DNA from: Bacteroidota bacterium
GTDB taxonomy: Bacteria > Bacteroidota > Bacteroidia > Bacteroidales > JABHKC01
Direction of reading: 5' to 3'
DNA: 64,000 nt
Assembly (NCBI GenBank): GCA_018692315.1
Contig: JABHKC010000164.1
Span: forward strand, 1 to 64,000
Below, piece after piece: positions 34,848 to 44,549 of this stretch. The notes below the pieces were generated by a model. The model saw only the letters and a program-made list of their open reading frames with translations. It searched no databases and was not told where the DNA came from. A program made the position numbers and the translations under genes. The stretch's first letter is position 1. The number at the start of each line of letters is the position of its first letter.

Positions 34848-35876
34848 TTATTGCAGCTCCAAAATAGCTCTTTCAATTACCTCATCCTGAGTGGTAATCA
34901 AAGTATCCAAAGTAACCGGAATATCAGGATCAAATCCATCATCAAGGTGATTGCCGAGATGATCGATAAATTCACTCGTTGAAAGTTGCCATCGCCACCC
35001 ATTGGCTAAAAAGCCATCGGCAGTTGAACCACTGCCACCACCTGTTCGTTGACCTACAAAAGTGACATTGTCTAATGGGTTAACAGAATAGGCAAATGTA
35101 GTTGAAGCACTGTAACAAAACCTATCAGTCAATACCATAACAGGTTTTAGAAATTTATTGGAACTACTTGTAGGTTGCATTGTAACATGACTGTCTGAAA
35201 AATCGTTGGCTCCCGGTCCTGTTTTAAATCTTTCAAATCCTGTATAAACAGGCTTGTCTGTTAAATATGAAGCAAATTTCGTAGCGAGAGAGGGATCACC
35301 TCCTCCATTCTGACGCATATCAAATATTAATCCTTTTGCATTCGAAAATGATGCAAATATCTGCTCGATTTCATCATCAGAAATTTCTACATTCCAAGAT
35401 GGAACCCACAAATATGCTATTTCATTATCTTGAGGCAGGAACCCATATAAAGCTTGAAGTTCATCTAAAATCTGCAAATCCGGGTTAACACTTTTACCTG
35501 TGTAATTATCTGCAAGAATATCAACCTGAAAACCAAGGGGGTAGCCCGATTTGTTATCATAGTATGCTCCTTTTCTATTTTTATCGTCTTCTAACTTCGA
35601 ATGTCCATCTCTCAATCGGAGTGAAATAATTGAGAGTTGTTCAAATAATTCCGTCTCGGTCATATTATTATTCACTATGGCTCTAATAGAATCTTCCAGA
35701 TGTTGAATATCTACACCTTTAAACTCTAACATTGCATATTTCTCTTTTACTAATGTTACATATTCGTTAAAAATAGTTGTATTTGTTGTTTCCGGATTTG
35801 GGTTCATTAATATTTTTTCGCAGGATGCGATTATTATTATCAACCCTACTAATACTAAATATATTATCTTTTTCAT
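34848..35876 (-). CDS. S41-family peptidase, lipoprotein
   Basis: A 342-residue C-terminal-processing (tail-specific) type peptidase. The lipobox is IIIASCEKI (Cys about 19). A helical N-terminal region precedes the S41 core: GLIFDMRQNGGGDPSLATKF is the conserved strand-loop, VLTDRFCYSASTTFAYSVNP holds the catalytic Ser, and TGGGSGSTADGF follows. In S41 enzymes the base is a Lys or a His, and it is not obvious here. The PDZ domain is small or absent. It lies in a cluster with a second S41 gene at 37637. Confidence 0.83.
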   Translation of the reverse strand: MKKIIYLVLVGLIIIIASCEKILMNPNPETTNTTIFNEYVTLVKEKYAMLEFKGVDIQHLEDSIRAIVNNNMTETELFEQLSIISLRLRDGHSKLEDDKNRKGAYYDNKSGYPLGFQVDILADNYTGKSVNPDLQILDELQALYGFLPQDNEIAYLWVPSWNVEISDDEIEQIFASFSNAKGLIFDMRQNGGGDPSLATKFASYLTDKPVYTGFERFKTGPGANDFSDSHVTMQPTSSSNKFLKPVMVLTDRFCYSASTTFAYSVNPLDNVTFVGQRTGGGSGSTADGFLANGWRWQLSTSEFIDHLGNHLDDGFDPDIPVTLDTLITTQDEVIERAILELQ

Positions 35877-35930
35877 TATACTAATTTTGAAATTATTAAT
35901 TGAATATTTTATTTATGAATAATGTTGTAT

Positions 35931-36719
35931 CTAAATACGATTATGGGTTCCTTTTGTGGTCGGATATGATTTCAAGGTTGAAAAACGCTTCATTTGCCAG
36001 AAATATCCGATGGAAATTCTTTCTTTATATTGAAACAAAAAGGATGTTTTTATATTTATAATCTTACCAATAGGTTTAAATTCAAAATACTTAAATCCAA
36101 AAGGACTTTCTAATTCTTTATTTTGATAGTTAAACTCACCATCTTCTAATCCGTTTTGTGGAGCGGAGAATGCAAAAGACGTGGACTCTTTCATAAAGCT
36201 TAGTAATCCTATATCCAGCGAAGATTGTAGATTCCAGTTATCATTTAATTGTTTGTTATGCATTACAGAACCGAATAAATAACTTCCATTGGTATAGTAG
36301 TGTCCATTATTTCCTAATGCATCGTTTACCCTTAAATCAAAGTCAAGAATATCGATTCTACCTCCGATTAGAAAATCACTGTTCTTTATTGGTTTAAGAT
36401 ATTTAAAATAAGCATAAGGATTAAGGGCATTGGTTTTTTCTGAATTATGTGTAGCCGCTTTTTCAAAAGAAAGACTAACATATAATCCTGTTTCCCAAAA
36501 CCGCTTTTCATTTTTATTGGAATAACCAATTTCAAATAGACCTCCAATTCCTCCTTGACGGACATTAGAGTACTTTACATCTTGAAAACTACTATACACC
36601 CCACCAATGCCAATAAATAAATTTTTAGCAAGGGCATTATTGCTAATCGGATCAGTTTGTGTATTTCCATTTAGAAAACATAAAACCAAAACTGAGACTA
36701 ATAAAATTTGTTTTTTCAT
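35931..36719 (-). CDS. Predicted secreted or outer-membrane barrel protein
   Basis: A 262-residue protein with a signal peptide (MKKQILLVSVLVLCFLNGNT) and alternating beta-strand sequence: FIGIGGVYSSFQDVKYSNVR, ETGLYVSLSFEK, SDFLIGGRIDILDFDLRVND and NIKTSFLFQYKERISIGYFW. The pattern suits a small outer-membrane barrel. It does not end in an aromatic residue (...TKGTHNRI), so either the barrel ends earlier or the fold differs. It lies 54 bp upstream of the lipoprotein S41 gene. Confidence 0.65.
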   Translation of the reverse strand: MKKQILLVSVLVLCFLNGNTQTDPISNNALAKNLFIGIGGVYSSFQDVKYSNVRQGGIGGLFEIGYSNKNEKRFWETGLYVSLSFEKAATHNSEKTNALNPYAYFKYLKPIKNSDFLIGGRIDILDFDLRVNDALGNNGHYYTNGSYLFGSVMHNKQLNDNWNLQSSLDIGLLSFMKESTSFAFSAPQNGLEDGEFNYQNKELESPFGFKYFEFKPIGKIINIKTSFLFQYKERISIGYFWQMKRFSTLKSYPTTKGTHNRI

Positions 36720-36750
36720 ATTTATTCAAATTGTTTATTATAATTATTAT

Positions 36751-37647
36751 TTAAAGGTTACATTTTTTTACAGCTACTTTCATTCTAAATTCAGATATAA
36801 TTGTGCCGGTTATTATTAAGATTCCGCCAATAATAATGTTGCCCGATAATGATTCTGACAACATGACCACTGCTGTTATTGCTGCAAAAAACGGTTCTAA
36901 TGAGAAAATTATAACAGTAGTATTTGTTGACAAAAATTGCTGATAATGATTTTGAACTGTGTACATAAAGGTTGTTGCAAACAATGCACAAAAAAGAATA
37001 CCTGTCCAGCTATCACGGCTTGAGGGTATTTGTATGCCATCGAAAAGTAATGCCATAAAAAATGAGCTAATACTCACAACCAGTAATTGTACTATTGTTA
37101 TTAAAATGGCATCGGATTTTCCTGATTCCTTTGCAACCAGAATGATGTAAAAAGCAAAAGCAATTGCACATATAATCATCAACAAATCACCCGGGTTGAA
37201 AGAGCTAATGGACGTTGCCGTAATTAGGAGAAGTCCGATAGTTGCAATTGCTATTGCCAGAATTATTCTTGATGAAGGTAAACTCTTACGGTTGATGGCA
37301 TCTAGAAATGGAACAATGACGATGGCAAAAGCTGTTATAAATCCTCCATTAGATGCTGTAGTAAATTCAAGACCAATGGTCTGTGTAAAGAATGCAATTG
37401 TCAACGGAATTGAAAGCAGGAATCCTTTATATATGGTACTAAAGTTTATTTTGAATAGCCTATTAAAAAATACCAGAGATAGCAAAATTGTGCCTATTAA
37501 AAACCTAAAAGCTAAAAAGGAATATGCATCAATATCATTGAGAGCCGTTTTTGTAAAGGCAAAGGTCATTCCCCAGAATATGGTGCCAATAACTAACAGA
37601 ATTATAGCATTGATTCTGTTATCCATATTTGTTAACTTATTTATCAT
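36751..37647 (-). CDS. EamA/DMT-family transporter
   Basis: A 298-residue inner-membrane protein with ten predicted segments in two EamA halves (GTIFWGMTFAFTKTALNDID; ICAIAFAFYIILVAKESGKS; TTVIIFSLEPFFAAITAVVM). Such transporters export amino acids or other small metabolites; the substrate is unknown. The longest start overlaps the end of the S41 gene at 37637 by 11 bp. A second ATG seven codons on (37626, MDNRINAI) is equally plausible. Confidence 0.9.
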   Translation of the reverse strand: MINKLTNMDNRINAIILLVIGTIFWGMTFAFTKTALNDIDAYSFLAFRFLIGTILLSLVFFNRLFKINFSTIYKGFLLSIPLTIAFFTQTIGLEFTTASNGGFITAFAIVIVPFLDAINRKSLPSSRIILAIAIATIGLLLITATSISSFNPGDLLMIICAIAFAFYIILVAKESGKSDAILITIVQLLVVSISSFFMALLFDGIQIPSSRDSWTGILFCALFATTFMYTVQNHYQQFLSTNTTVIIFSLEPFFAAITAVVMLSESLSGNIIIGGILIITGTIISEFRMKVAVKKCNL

Positions 37648-39121
37648 TAATCAACTTTTTTGCTTTTTCTAAAACAGCATCTTTCCCGTTCACAAATTCT
37701 GTAATAGTTTGATATACCTCATAGTGGGGTTGTGTACCACTCCCTTCAGGAAATAGTTTTTGATCCACATCCTGCTCGCCAATAACAGTAAAAAGCGAAA
37801 AGAAAAATCCTGAGTTGGGCAATTGATAAAAAAGAGGAATAGAACCAGTATGCCTGTAATAACCGCCACCTGTTTCCTCGCCTATAAAAATGGCATTACT
37901 TTTATCTCGCACCAATGCACTGAACAGGGCTCCTCCTGAAAATACTTTGCCACTTGTTAATACATAGACATTGCCTTTAAATCTGTATTTGGCAGGATCG
38001 CGGTGTATTATTTTATCTTCTTTCCAGTAATAAGCACCATCGCTTCCTCTTTCTACCTCCTTTAATGCCATCTTTTTGAAGATATCCTGTATTTTGTCCT
38101 TCTTTTTTTTGCTGATATCTAACATTTCATACCACATTGGTGCCAGATACTCAGCTTGTGGCGGCATATTTTTAATCGTATTTAATTTTCTGAATTTATT
38201 TTCTTTAAAATGCTTGTTAATAAAATAGGACGCTAACTCCATATCATTACCGTCATCACCACCGGTATTTTTACGTATGTCCAGAATTAAGTTTTCAATA
38301 CCCTTTTCTTCTATTTCTTTGAATGAGTTTCTTAAGAACTTAAAGAAGCGTTTTTGATTTTTTTTGGTTTCGGTCGAAAAAGTGTTTACAGTTAATATGG
38401 CAGTTTTATCTTCAAAATATTCTAAATAATAGGGTTGAGAATTTGCTTCTTCTTCATTAAAGTTTTTTCCTAATTCAGAAAGAGAAATACCGTCTAAAAT
38501 AATTGTTTTGTTTTCAAACTTAGGGTAGGAAATATAATCAATTGTATAGCTTTCCTTTGGTCCGAATGCTAAATAATAGTTTGTTAAGAAATCATCTTCT
38601 AACTGCCTGTATTTAAATGTAGTATTATAGCCATCAGAGCTTATTAACTTAAAAACTTCAGTAGTAATATTTGAAACAGAATGTCCGTTAATAGTCACTA
38701 TTTGTGTTCCTTTTTTTAATTCGCCATAATCTTCGGCCACGACTAAAATGTCTTTTAAAAATTTCACTTTAAAGAAGGGGAAGAAGGCTCTAACAGAATC
38801 ATTCTCTACCTCGGAAAAGATTATTCCAGATGGGTAAAAACTAGAGTGTCCACAGTTTATTTTTGTATGAATATTTGCTATTAGCTTGTAAAACTTGCGA
38901 TTGTTTTCAAGTTTAGGGAGTTCTTTTTCTGCATTGGCAAATAGTATGTTAAACTCTTCTTTAGAGGTGTATAAATACATCCCGGAATGTGCTGTTTCAA
39001 TAATTTCCCTATAAATAACCAAATCTTTTTTTGCATCTATAGGATTAAAAGAAACTTCATCAGCTTCCTGACTGAAAACTGTGCTTGAAATAAGTAGGAT
39101 TAAATAGATGTAAATTTTCAT
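37637..39121 (-). CDS. Secreted S41-family peptidase
   Basis: About 494 residues from the ATG at 39121, chosen because it opens a clean signal peptide (MKIYIYLILLISSTVFSQ). An earlier ATG at 39178 would add 19 polar residues in front of it. A helical domain and a PDZ-like region (GELKKGTQIVTINGHSVSNI) lead to the S41 core: NLILDIRKNTGGDDGNDMEL, the Ser-containing VYVLTSGKVFSGGALFSALV, and GEETGGGYYRHTG. It differs in size and sequence from the lipoprotein S41 at 34848, so it is a distant paralogue. It is translationally coupled to the DMT transporter gene. Confidence 0.86.
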   Translation of the reverse strand: MKIYIYLILLISSTVFSQEADEVSFNPIDAKKDLVIYREIIETAHSGMYLYTSKEEFNILFANAEKELPKLENNRKFYKLIANIHTKINCGHSSFYPSGIIFSEVENDSVRAFFPFFKVKFLKDILVVAEDYGELKKGTQIVTINGHSVSNITTEVFKLISSDGYNTTFKYRQLEDDFLTNYYLAFGPKESYTIDYISYPKFENKTIILDGISLSELGKNFNEEEANSQPYYLEYFEDKTAILTVNTFSTETKKNQKRFFKFLRNSFKEIEEKGIENLILDIRKNTGGDDGNDMELASYFINKHFKENKFRKLNTIKNMPPQAEYLAPMWYEMLDISKKKKDKIQDIFKKMALKEVERGSDGAYYWKEDKIIHRDPAKYRFKGNVYVLTSGKVFSGGALFSALVRDKSNAIFIGEETGGGYYRHTGSIPLFYQLPNSGFFFSLFTVIGEQDVDQKLFPEGSGTQPHYEVYQTITEFVNGKDAVLEKAKKLINDK

Positions 39122-39238
39122 TATTTTTTCATTTTTAATAGTCCAATTATTCTTTTGATTGTTATAATTTCTTAACAATAAATAGATCTTAACTAAAATG
39201 TTAGTGAATAAATTTATATGTCAAGATTCTAAAATAAA

Positions 39239-39748
39239 TTAGAAATGATAACTAATTCCTATATCAATAGTTGAATAAACACCAGTTCCAGCATTAGAAT
39301 CAAAACTTAAGTAGGACGTTGTAAGCTGAATTTTTTCGTTTAGGGTATAGCCAATCATTGGCCGATAATATAAGCCATTAGTATCATCATCATATTGGCT
39401 GGTTACTGAAATCCCAAACCCTATGTCTGCACCAAGAGTAAATCTGTCAGATACATTGAATCGGGTAGCCCCAGCAATCGGGAAAAATTGAAAATCTTTA
39501 AATCCATATGAAGACGTACTTGCAGCTATCTTATTTCCAATAGAATGATTATATCCGGAGGAGATTCCAAACTCAAATTTTTCGGATACTTCCCAAAGAT
39601 AAGATGCATCTATAGCCACATTAAAAGTATAGGCTTTGCTAAAATCCCCAGTTGGCAAACCAATATTAGCGCCTATTGTGAAATTTTGTGCGTTAATGCT
39701 TGAAAACATTATGATTACAAACATTCCAGTTAAACTTACATATTTCAT
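39239..39748 (-). CDS. Small outer-membrane beta-barrel protein
   Basis: A 169-residue protein with a signal peptide (MKYVSLTGMFVIIMFSSINA) and eight or so amphipathic strands (FTIGANIGLPTGDFS, FGISSGYNHSIG, FTLGADIGFGISVTS). It ends in STIDIGISYHF, with the terminal Phe that marks outer-membrane insertion. OmpA/OmpW-like small barrel; no function can be assigned. It lies between the membrane AraC regulator and the S41 gene. Confidence 0.82.
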   Translation of the reverse strand: MKYVSLTGMFVIIMFSSINAQNFTIGANIGLPTGDFSKAYTFNVAIDASYLWEVSEKFEFGISSGYNHSIGNKIAASTSSYGFKDFQFFPIAGATRFNVSDRFTLGADIGFGISVTSQYDDDTNGLYYRPMIGYTLNEKIQLTTSYLSFDSNAGTGVYSTIDIGISYHF

Positions 39749-39911
39749 ACTTGCTTTTTAAATTTTGTAATTTGATTGCACAAATATTTCAAAATACTTT
39801 AGCTTTATGCAAGAGAAGAAAATATGTTGAAGTATAGAATTCAGAAATATGAACTATGTTGGAACTTTTTGATGTTATTTTTGTCCGGTTTCAGGAATCC
39901 GAACTTTTATT

Positions 39912-41027
39912 CTACATTTTATTTTGGTTTTTATAACGAGATGGAGTCATTCTTGTATTTTTTTTAAAAGCCCCATAAAATGTACTTTTACTATTAAAAC
40001 CAACTTCTTTCCCTATGCCGTCAATACTGAAATTATGATGTTCGCTATTAAGAAGTTCTTTAGCTTTTTCGATTCTAAAATTGTTAACATAGCTATTAAA
40101 GTTTTGATTGAGTAGAGAGTTGATGACTGTTGAAATACGTTTTGGATGTTCCTTTACATTTTTCGCCACATCCATTATTGTTAAGTCGGATTGTTTAAAT
40201 GCTTCTTCCTTTTTTACGTAGTTTTCAATTTTTTGAAGAAGCTCTTTCGTAATTACTGTAGGTTTTTCAGCGTTTTGGATTTCAATCTTATGAGCATCTT
40301 TTTTTATTATCTGTTCTTTGGAATTTGGTATTAATGTAAGCACATTCATTTGAAGAATACCTCGCAAAGAAACCCAATATAGTAATGCAACATTGATAAT
40401 TGAGGAGGTCATTGTAATAATATATTCATTACCAATAATAAAGAAAACAAAAAGACCTAAGATTACATAGACAAGCCCAATAATCACAAATAATCGCGAC
40501 CAACGAAGCTCTTTGAATTCGATAGCTGCAAACTGATTTTTCACTTCCTTAATATGTTTGTTTATCCATTTTATGCATAAAAACCCAATATACAAAGAGA
40601 AAACAAAACCGATAAGCTCATACAATAAGTAAACCAATGAATCTTCTATTATTACTTTATCTTGTATGGGCTGTAAAAATAGTATGATGTTTATTACAAT
40701 GGATGCTATGCCAGGATAAAGCACCCAATAACTTGTTTTCTTATTGGAAAATATGGATACTTTCTGCACATAGATATAAAACAGCGGAAATTCTAACCAG
40801 ACTAATTCGAAGGGTAGCATTATTAGGTTGGGGTACTGCTCAACTATATTTAGTTCTTGGAAAATGTCTGAAACAAAATTTAAAGAGTATGTCAGTATGA
40901 ATAAGCCTAGAAAAGTGGTAGATTTAACTTTGCGTCTATTAATAATCAAAAGTAAAGAACCCAAAATAAGCCCTTGGAAAAGCCCAAAGATGTCAACAAT
41001 AGCAGTGATGTTGTAGTTTATTTGCAT
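39912..41027 (-). CDS. Membrane-anchored AraC-family regulator
   Basis: A 371-residue protein. The N-terminal half has about seven hydrophobic segments (VDIFGLFQGLILGSLLLI; LFVIIGLVYVILGLFVFFII). A cytoplasmic linker follows, then a C-terminal AraC helix-turn-helix pair (FRIEKAKELLNSEHHNFSID; VGFNSKSTFYGAFKKNTRMT). This 7TM-AraC layout is widespread in Bacteroidota and lets a membrane signal act directly on DNA. It heads the minus-strand envelope cluster and is the likely local regulator, by position only. Confidence 0.88.
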   Translation of the reverse strand: MQINYNITAIVDIFGLFQGLILGSLLLIINRRKVKSTTFLGLFILTYSLNFVSDIFQELNIVEQYPNLIMLPFELVWLEFPLFYIYVQKVSIFSNKKTSYWVLYPGIASIVINIILFLQPIQDKVIIEDSLVYLLYELIGFVFSLYIGFLCIKWINKHIKEVKNQFAAIEFKELRWSRLFVIIGLVYVILGLFVFFIIGNEYIITMTSSIINVALLYWVSLRGILQMNVLTLIPNSKEQIIKKDAHKIEIQNAEKPTVITKELLQKIENYVKKEEAFKQSDLTIMDVAKNVKEHPKRISTVINSLLNQNFNSYVNNFRIEKAKELLNSEHHNFSIDGIGKEVGFNSKSTFYGAFKKNTRMTPSRYKNQNKM

Positions 41028-41159
41028 GTTTTTATTGTGTGGCTTGGTTTTTTATGATTGTTTATTTTTAAACTAATTCAAAATGTCTTCAAATATAAGG
41101 AATATACAAAAAATCATAGAATTTATAATTTGATTTTGGCTACAAGTTGAACTAAACCC

Positions 41160-41466
41160 TAGTCAGCTAATTCAGTAATATTATGTAATCATCTTTATTT
41201 ATTAAAAGATGTAAAGATGGATAAAAAAATGAATTTACGGTAAAAGAATTGTCTATATTGCACAAAATGCAAAAAAGGCTTTTGGTGAGTAATCATTATT
41301 GAAAAACTATCAATTGGGAAAAATCATTATCAAATATTACCTAATCATAGGAAAACAAACTAGAAATTCCGCCTTCCACTACAATCCACGCTAACCTGAG
41401 TTTTGTTCAATCCCAATTTTCATCGGATCTAAGCATGGCTCAGTAGTTTCTTGCTGGTTTTATAAT
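41160..41466. repeat. Dispersed degenerate repeat, copy A
   Basis: A non-coding block sharing long stretches with copy B at 44292: cagctaattcagtaata, attaaaagatgtaaagatgg, attacctaatcat, and an end block with gttcaatcc and cagtagtttcttgctg. The spacing differs between copies because of internal deletions. It is part of a 578-bp gene-free gap (41028-41606) that also holds a MITE-like repeat. Confidence 0.75.
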
Positions 41467-41468
41467 AA

Positions 41469-41589
41469 GGAGACTTCTAAAAATGCAAATTTCTTCGTTG
41501 TTTCTAAATTTTAAAATCCTCATTTACAATAGCAAACTGCGGTATTAAAATTTCTTACGCCTTGAACTTTACTATTTTTAGAACTCCCC
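41469..41589. mobile_element. MITE-like repeat, copy 1
   Basis: A 121-bp block with terminal inverted repeats ggagacttctaaaaat and atttttagaactcccc (14 of 16 match). Its inside is shared almost base for base with 52360-52483 (for example tgcaaatttcttcgttgttt). No coding capacity. Confidence 0.8.
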
Positions 41590-41606
41590 ATAAGGATAAC
41601 TGTGAA

Positions 41607-44102
41607 TTATTTGTTTTTTTCAACCCAAATAGGACTTGACCATGCTAACTCATTGTTTTTCTGACTTACTCTTATGTAGTAATACAGTACACTTTTTTCT
41701 TTTTTATAATCTTTATCTATAAATGTTTGTGTAAAAGAGCTTACATTATCATTAATAGCATACTCATGTATTACTTTACTATTTCTTAATACTTCAACTT
41801 TATCTAATACCGATTGACTTTCAATACTAAAGTTAAGCTCTGGTGCTTTATCTGTTTTTACACTTTCGCCAACCGTAGCCCCATTAATTCTAACATCCAT
41901 AAATATTTTGTCACCTGTTGTAGCGAAAGTGCGTCTGTTTTTTAATGCCTCTAAAATTCCTGCGCGGCTAACTTCTTTTACCCAAAGTGCAGCAAGTCCT
42001 ATTCCCATACTATTATGATCGCCACTGGCAATAAATCCCATCTTATACTTTTTATCTCTTAAGGCATAATCTACAAAAGTACGTTTGTAGTGGGTAACAT
42101 TGTGGCGTGACAAGTTTTTTTCGCGTGGACAAGCCGGGTGTTCTGAATTTCCTCGGCATTGAAATATTTCTACTGCTGTTACATATTCAGGATTGTGTAC
42201 GCTCCAATCAATATAATGCACATCATCAGCCGTGTGATGAGGTATAGTAACACACTCTATATTTTTTTCTGTTAACAATTGCCATAAGTTAAGCGACATT
42301 TTAGTTTCCTGATTATGAGGCGAGTATATTTCGTACTTATTACGAATATATTTTTTAGCATCCTCAGTGCTTTTAAAAATAATATTATAATGTCCGACAC
42401 CGTATTGAATGCTGTCTAAAGTCCGATCAGGTTGTAAGGTCCACTCAATTCCGGGAATAGCAACAAACTCATCCGATTCATTATAAAAATCTGCCATTCT
42501 TAGATTTCTTCTCCAGTGTATTTCACTTGTGCTGGCTGCATGGTCAGTTAATCCAACAAAGTCATATCCTTCAGAATACATGCCAAATCTATAATCATCA
42601 TGTTTTGAACCATCGTTGCCGGCAGGCCAGCAATTTGAACTATTTGTATGTTCATGAAGATTTCCGTAAAGTAAATAATAAGTTTCACTATTTATGGTTA
42701 TTTGTTTTCTTGCAAGCTTTGGGTGTCCACTAAAGGTACTTATTGTCTTTAGATCTGGCATAAATTCTTTAACCTTTGTTTCTGTAAATTCAATGGGTTT
42801 GTAAACTTCCGACAAAGCTTTCGTCTTAAATTCAATTAAATTCAATTGGGTTCTTCGGGAATTAGTTTTTTCTTCACTATTTTGATTGTCTTTTATTTTA
42901 ATTACTTGCTCATTAAAGGCTGCCAACCAAAAATTATTGTTTTTATTAAATACAATAGCTGGTTGTATTTTAAAACCTTTCATTTTTGTTTCATAAATGG
43001 TAACTGGTTCTTGCCAGCCTTTGTTTGCATCCAGCCACGAAAGCCTATATTTCCATCCTCCATAAGTAGTGAAGTCACTTCCACAGTATGTTGCCAAATA
43101 CAAATTTTCCTTAGTGTCTTTTATAAATGTTGGGTTTTGATCGTTTTTACCTTTAAATAGCCATTTAGAACTATCTTTTACTTCAACAACTTTACCATCC
43201 TGATAAGAAAGTATCGCACAACACCTATCGCCTGTGTAATTATCTCCATCTTCCATGCGTGTGGTGTTTCTGTTGTTTTCAAAGCTGATCCATAGATTAT
43301 TCCACTTATCAAATGCTAATGCCGGATAAGAATTTATATTAACTCTATTTTCGTGTCCTCCTCCTATGGCTATTGGTACTTTCTTTTTTATTGAAAGTGA
43401 GTTTCGGTCAATTATTGCCAATTCAATATTCTGATGAAAACCTTTAGTATATCCATAGGCTATGTACAGATTCCCTTCTTTTGATTCTGCCATAGCAGGC
43501 GAAAAACAGCTACCCTCTTGTTTATTTATTGCAATTGGCTCAGACCATTTACTATTTTCATATTTACTGATACGTATGGTAAATATTCCGTTATGTAGGT
43601 TTTCCCATGCAACCCAGTTGCGATTTTTATTTGGTGCTATTAGTACCGGATTTATTGAGTGCCCGGCTACAGTTACAAAAGAATGTGGTTCACTAAACCC
43701 ATCACTTTCAAATAAAGCTACATTTATACTCCAATCTTCTTTTTGAGTCCATGCTATTACAGGTTTACCTCCGCTTGCACATGTTGCTACCGGAGCTTCG
43801 AATTGACCTTTTGACTGGGTCACATTCATCATTTCTTCCCACTTATCCGATTCATACTTAAATGCAGAAATAAACTCTGTTTCATCAGGAAATTCATTTC
43901 GTTTTAATGTGAAAAGCCAAATATTACCTTTTCTATCAGTTACTAATGATGGACTTTCTTCTTGTTTATCAGTGAAACTTGTAAGGCTAATACTATTCTT
44001 TAAATATGTTGTTTCATTTTTAGAAGAACATTTTACTAATAGCAGAGTAAAAATTGCAATTAGAGAAATCATGGTAGTTCTTGTAAATAATCTATTTTTC
44101 AT
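41607..44102 (-). CDS. Lipoprotein with beta-propeller and PHP-like metal-dependent hydrolase domain
   Basis: An 831-residue lipoprotein (lipobox LLVKCSSKN). Residues about 35-440 form sialidase- or propeller-like repeats (SPSLVTDRKGNIWLFTL; YPALAFDKWNNLWISFEN; QPAIVFNKNNNFWLAAFN). A PHP-type domain follows, with metal ligands in YGNLHEHTNSSNC, FVGLTDHAAST, PGIEWT, VTIPHHTADDVH and GFIASGDHNSMG. A short C-terminal beta domain ends the chain. PHP domains hydrolyse phosphoesters; a DUF3604-like secreted enzyme is the closest picture. The substrate is unknown. Confidence 0.78.
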   Translation of the reverse strand: MKNRLFTRTTMISLIAIFTLLLVKCSSKNETTYLKNSISLTSFTDKQEESPSLVTDRKGNIWLFTLKRNEFPDETEFISAFKYESDKWEEMMNVTQSKGQFEAPVATCASGGKPVIAWTQKEDWSINVALFESDGFSEPHSFVTVAGHSINPVLIAPNKNRNWVAWENLHNGIFTIRISKYENSKWSEPIAINKQEGSCFSPAMAESKEGNLYIAYGYTKGFHQNIELAIIDRNSLSIKKKVPIAIGGGHENRVNINSYPALAFDKWNNLWISFENNRNTTRMEDGDNYTGDRCCAILSYQDGKVVEVKDSSKWLFKGKNDQNPTFIKDTKENLYLATYCGSDFTTYGGWKYRLSWLDANKGWQEPVTIYETKMKGFKIQPAIVFNKNNNFWLAAFNEQVIKIKDNQNSEEKTNSRRTQLNLIEFKTKALSEVYKPIEFTETKVKEFMPDLKTISTFSGHPKLARKQITINSETYYLLYGNLHEHTNSSNCWPAGNDGSKHDDYRFGMYSEGYDFVGLTDHAASTSEIHWRRNLRMADFYNESDEFVAIPGIEWTLQPDRTLDSIQYGVGHYNIIFKSTEDAKKYIRNKYEIYSPHNQETKMSLNLWQLLTEKNIECVTIPHHTADDVHYIDWSVHNPEYVTAVEIFQCRGNSEHPACPREKNLSRHNVTHYKRTFVDYALRDKKYKMGFIASGDHNSMGIGLAALWVKEVSRAGILEALKNRRTFATTGDKIFMDVRINGATVGESVKTDKAPELNFSIESQSVLDKVEVLRNSKVIHEYAINDNVSSFTQTFIDKDYKKEKSVLYYYIRVSQKNNELAWSSPIWVEKNK

Positions 44103-44291
44103 TATTTATTATTGATTGTGAAATTAGAATGTACAAACTTGCATTCAACGGAAAATTGTATAAGTTTTGCAGATTGCGTAGCACTTTCCTATCTAGTTAC
44201 AAGAAATTTGAATTGGCTATAATCCTTTAATTTACTAATGTTTCGGCTATTATTTTTATGTATTGTTTTCTTAGATACACTAATTAAATAC

Positions 44292-44540
44292 AAGCCAGCT
44301 AATTCAGTAATAATATCATAAATTTTATCTTTATTAATTTATTAAAAGATGTAAAGATGGATAAAAAAAAGAATTAACTGATAAAGAATCGTATGAAATA
44401 TTAGACAGAAATTACCTAATCATCGGAAAACAAACCGGAGATTCTGCCTCTCTACAAAATCCCCGCTGGCTTGTGTTTAGTTCAATCCTGATGAAAAATC
44501 GGGACTGAGCCTGACACGGTAGTTTCAGCCGCTTTTATAT
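44292..44540. repeat. Dispersed degenerate repeat, copy B
   Basis: Second copy of the block at 41160, shortened in the middle. It contains cagctaattcagtaataata, aaaagatgtaaagatgg, attacctaatcatcgg and the gttcaatcctgat end. It fills most of the 447-bp gap between the PHP-like and PD40 genes; nothing else is seen in 44103-44291. Confidence 0.75.
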
Positions 44541-44549
44541 TCATAGGTG

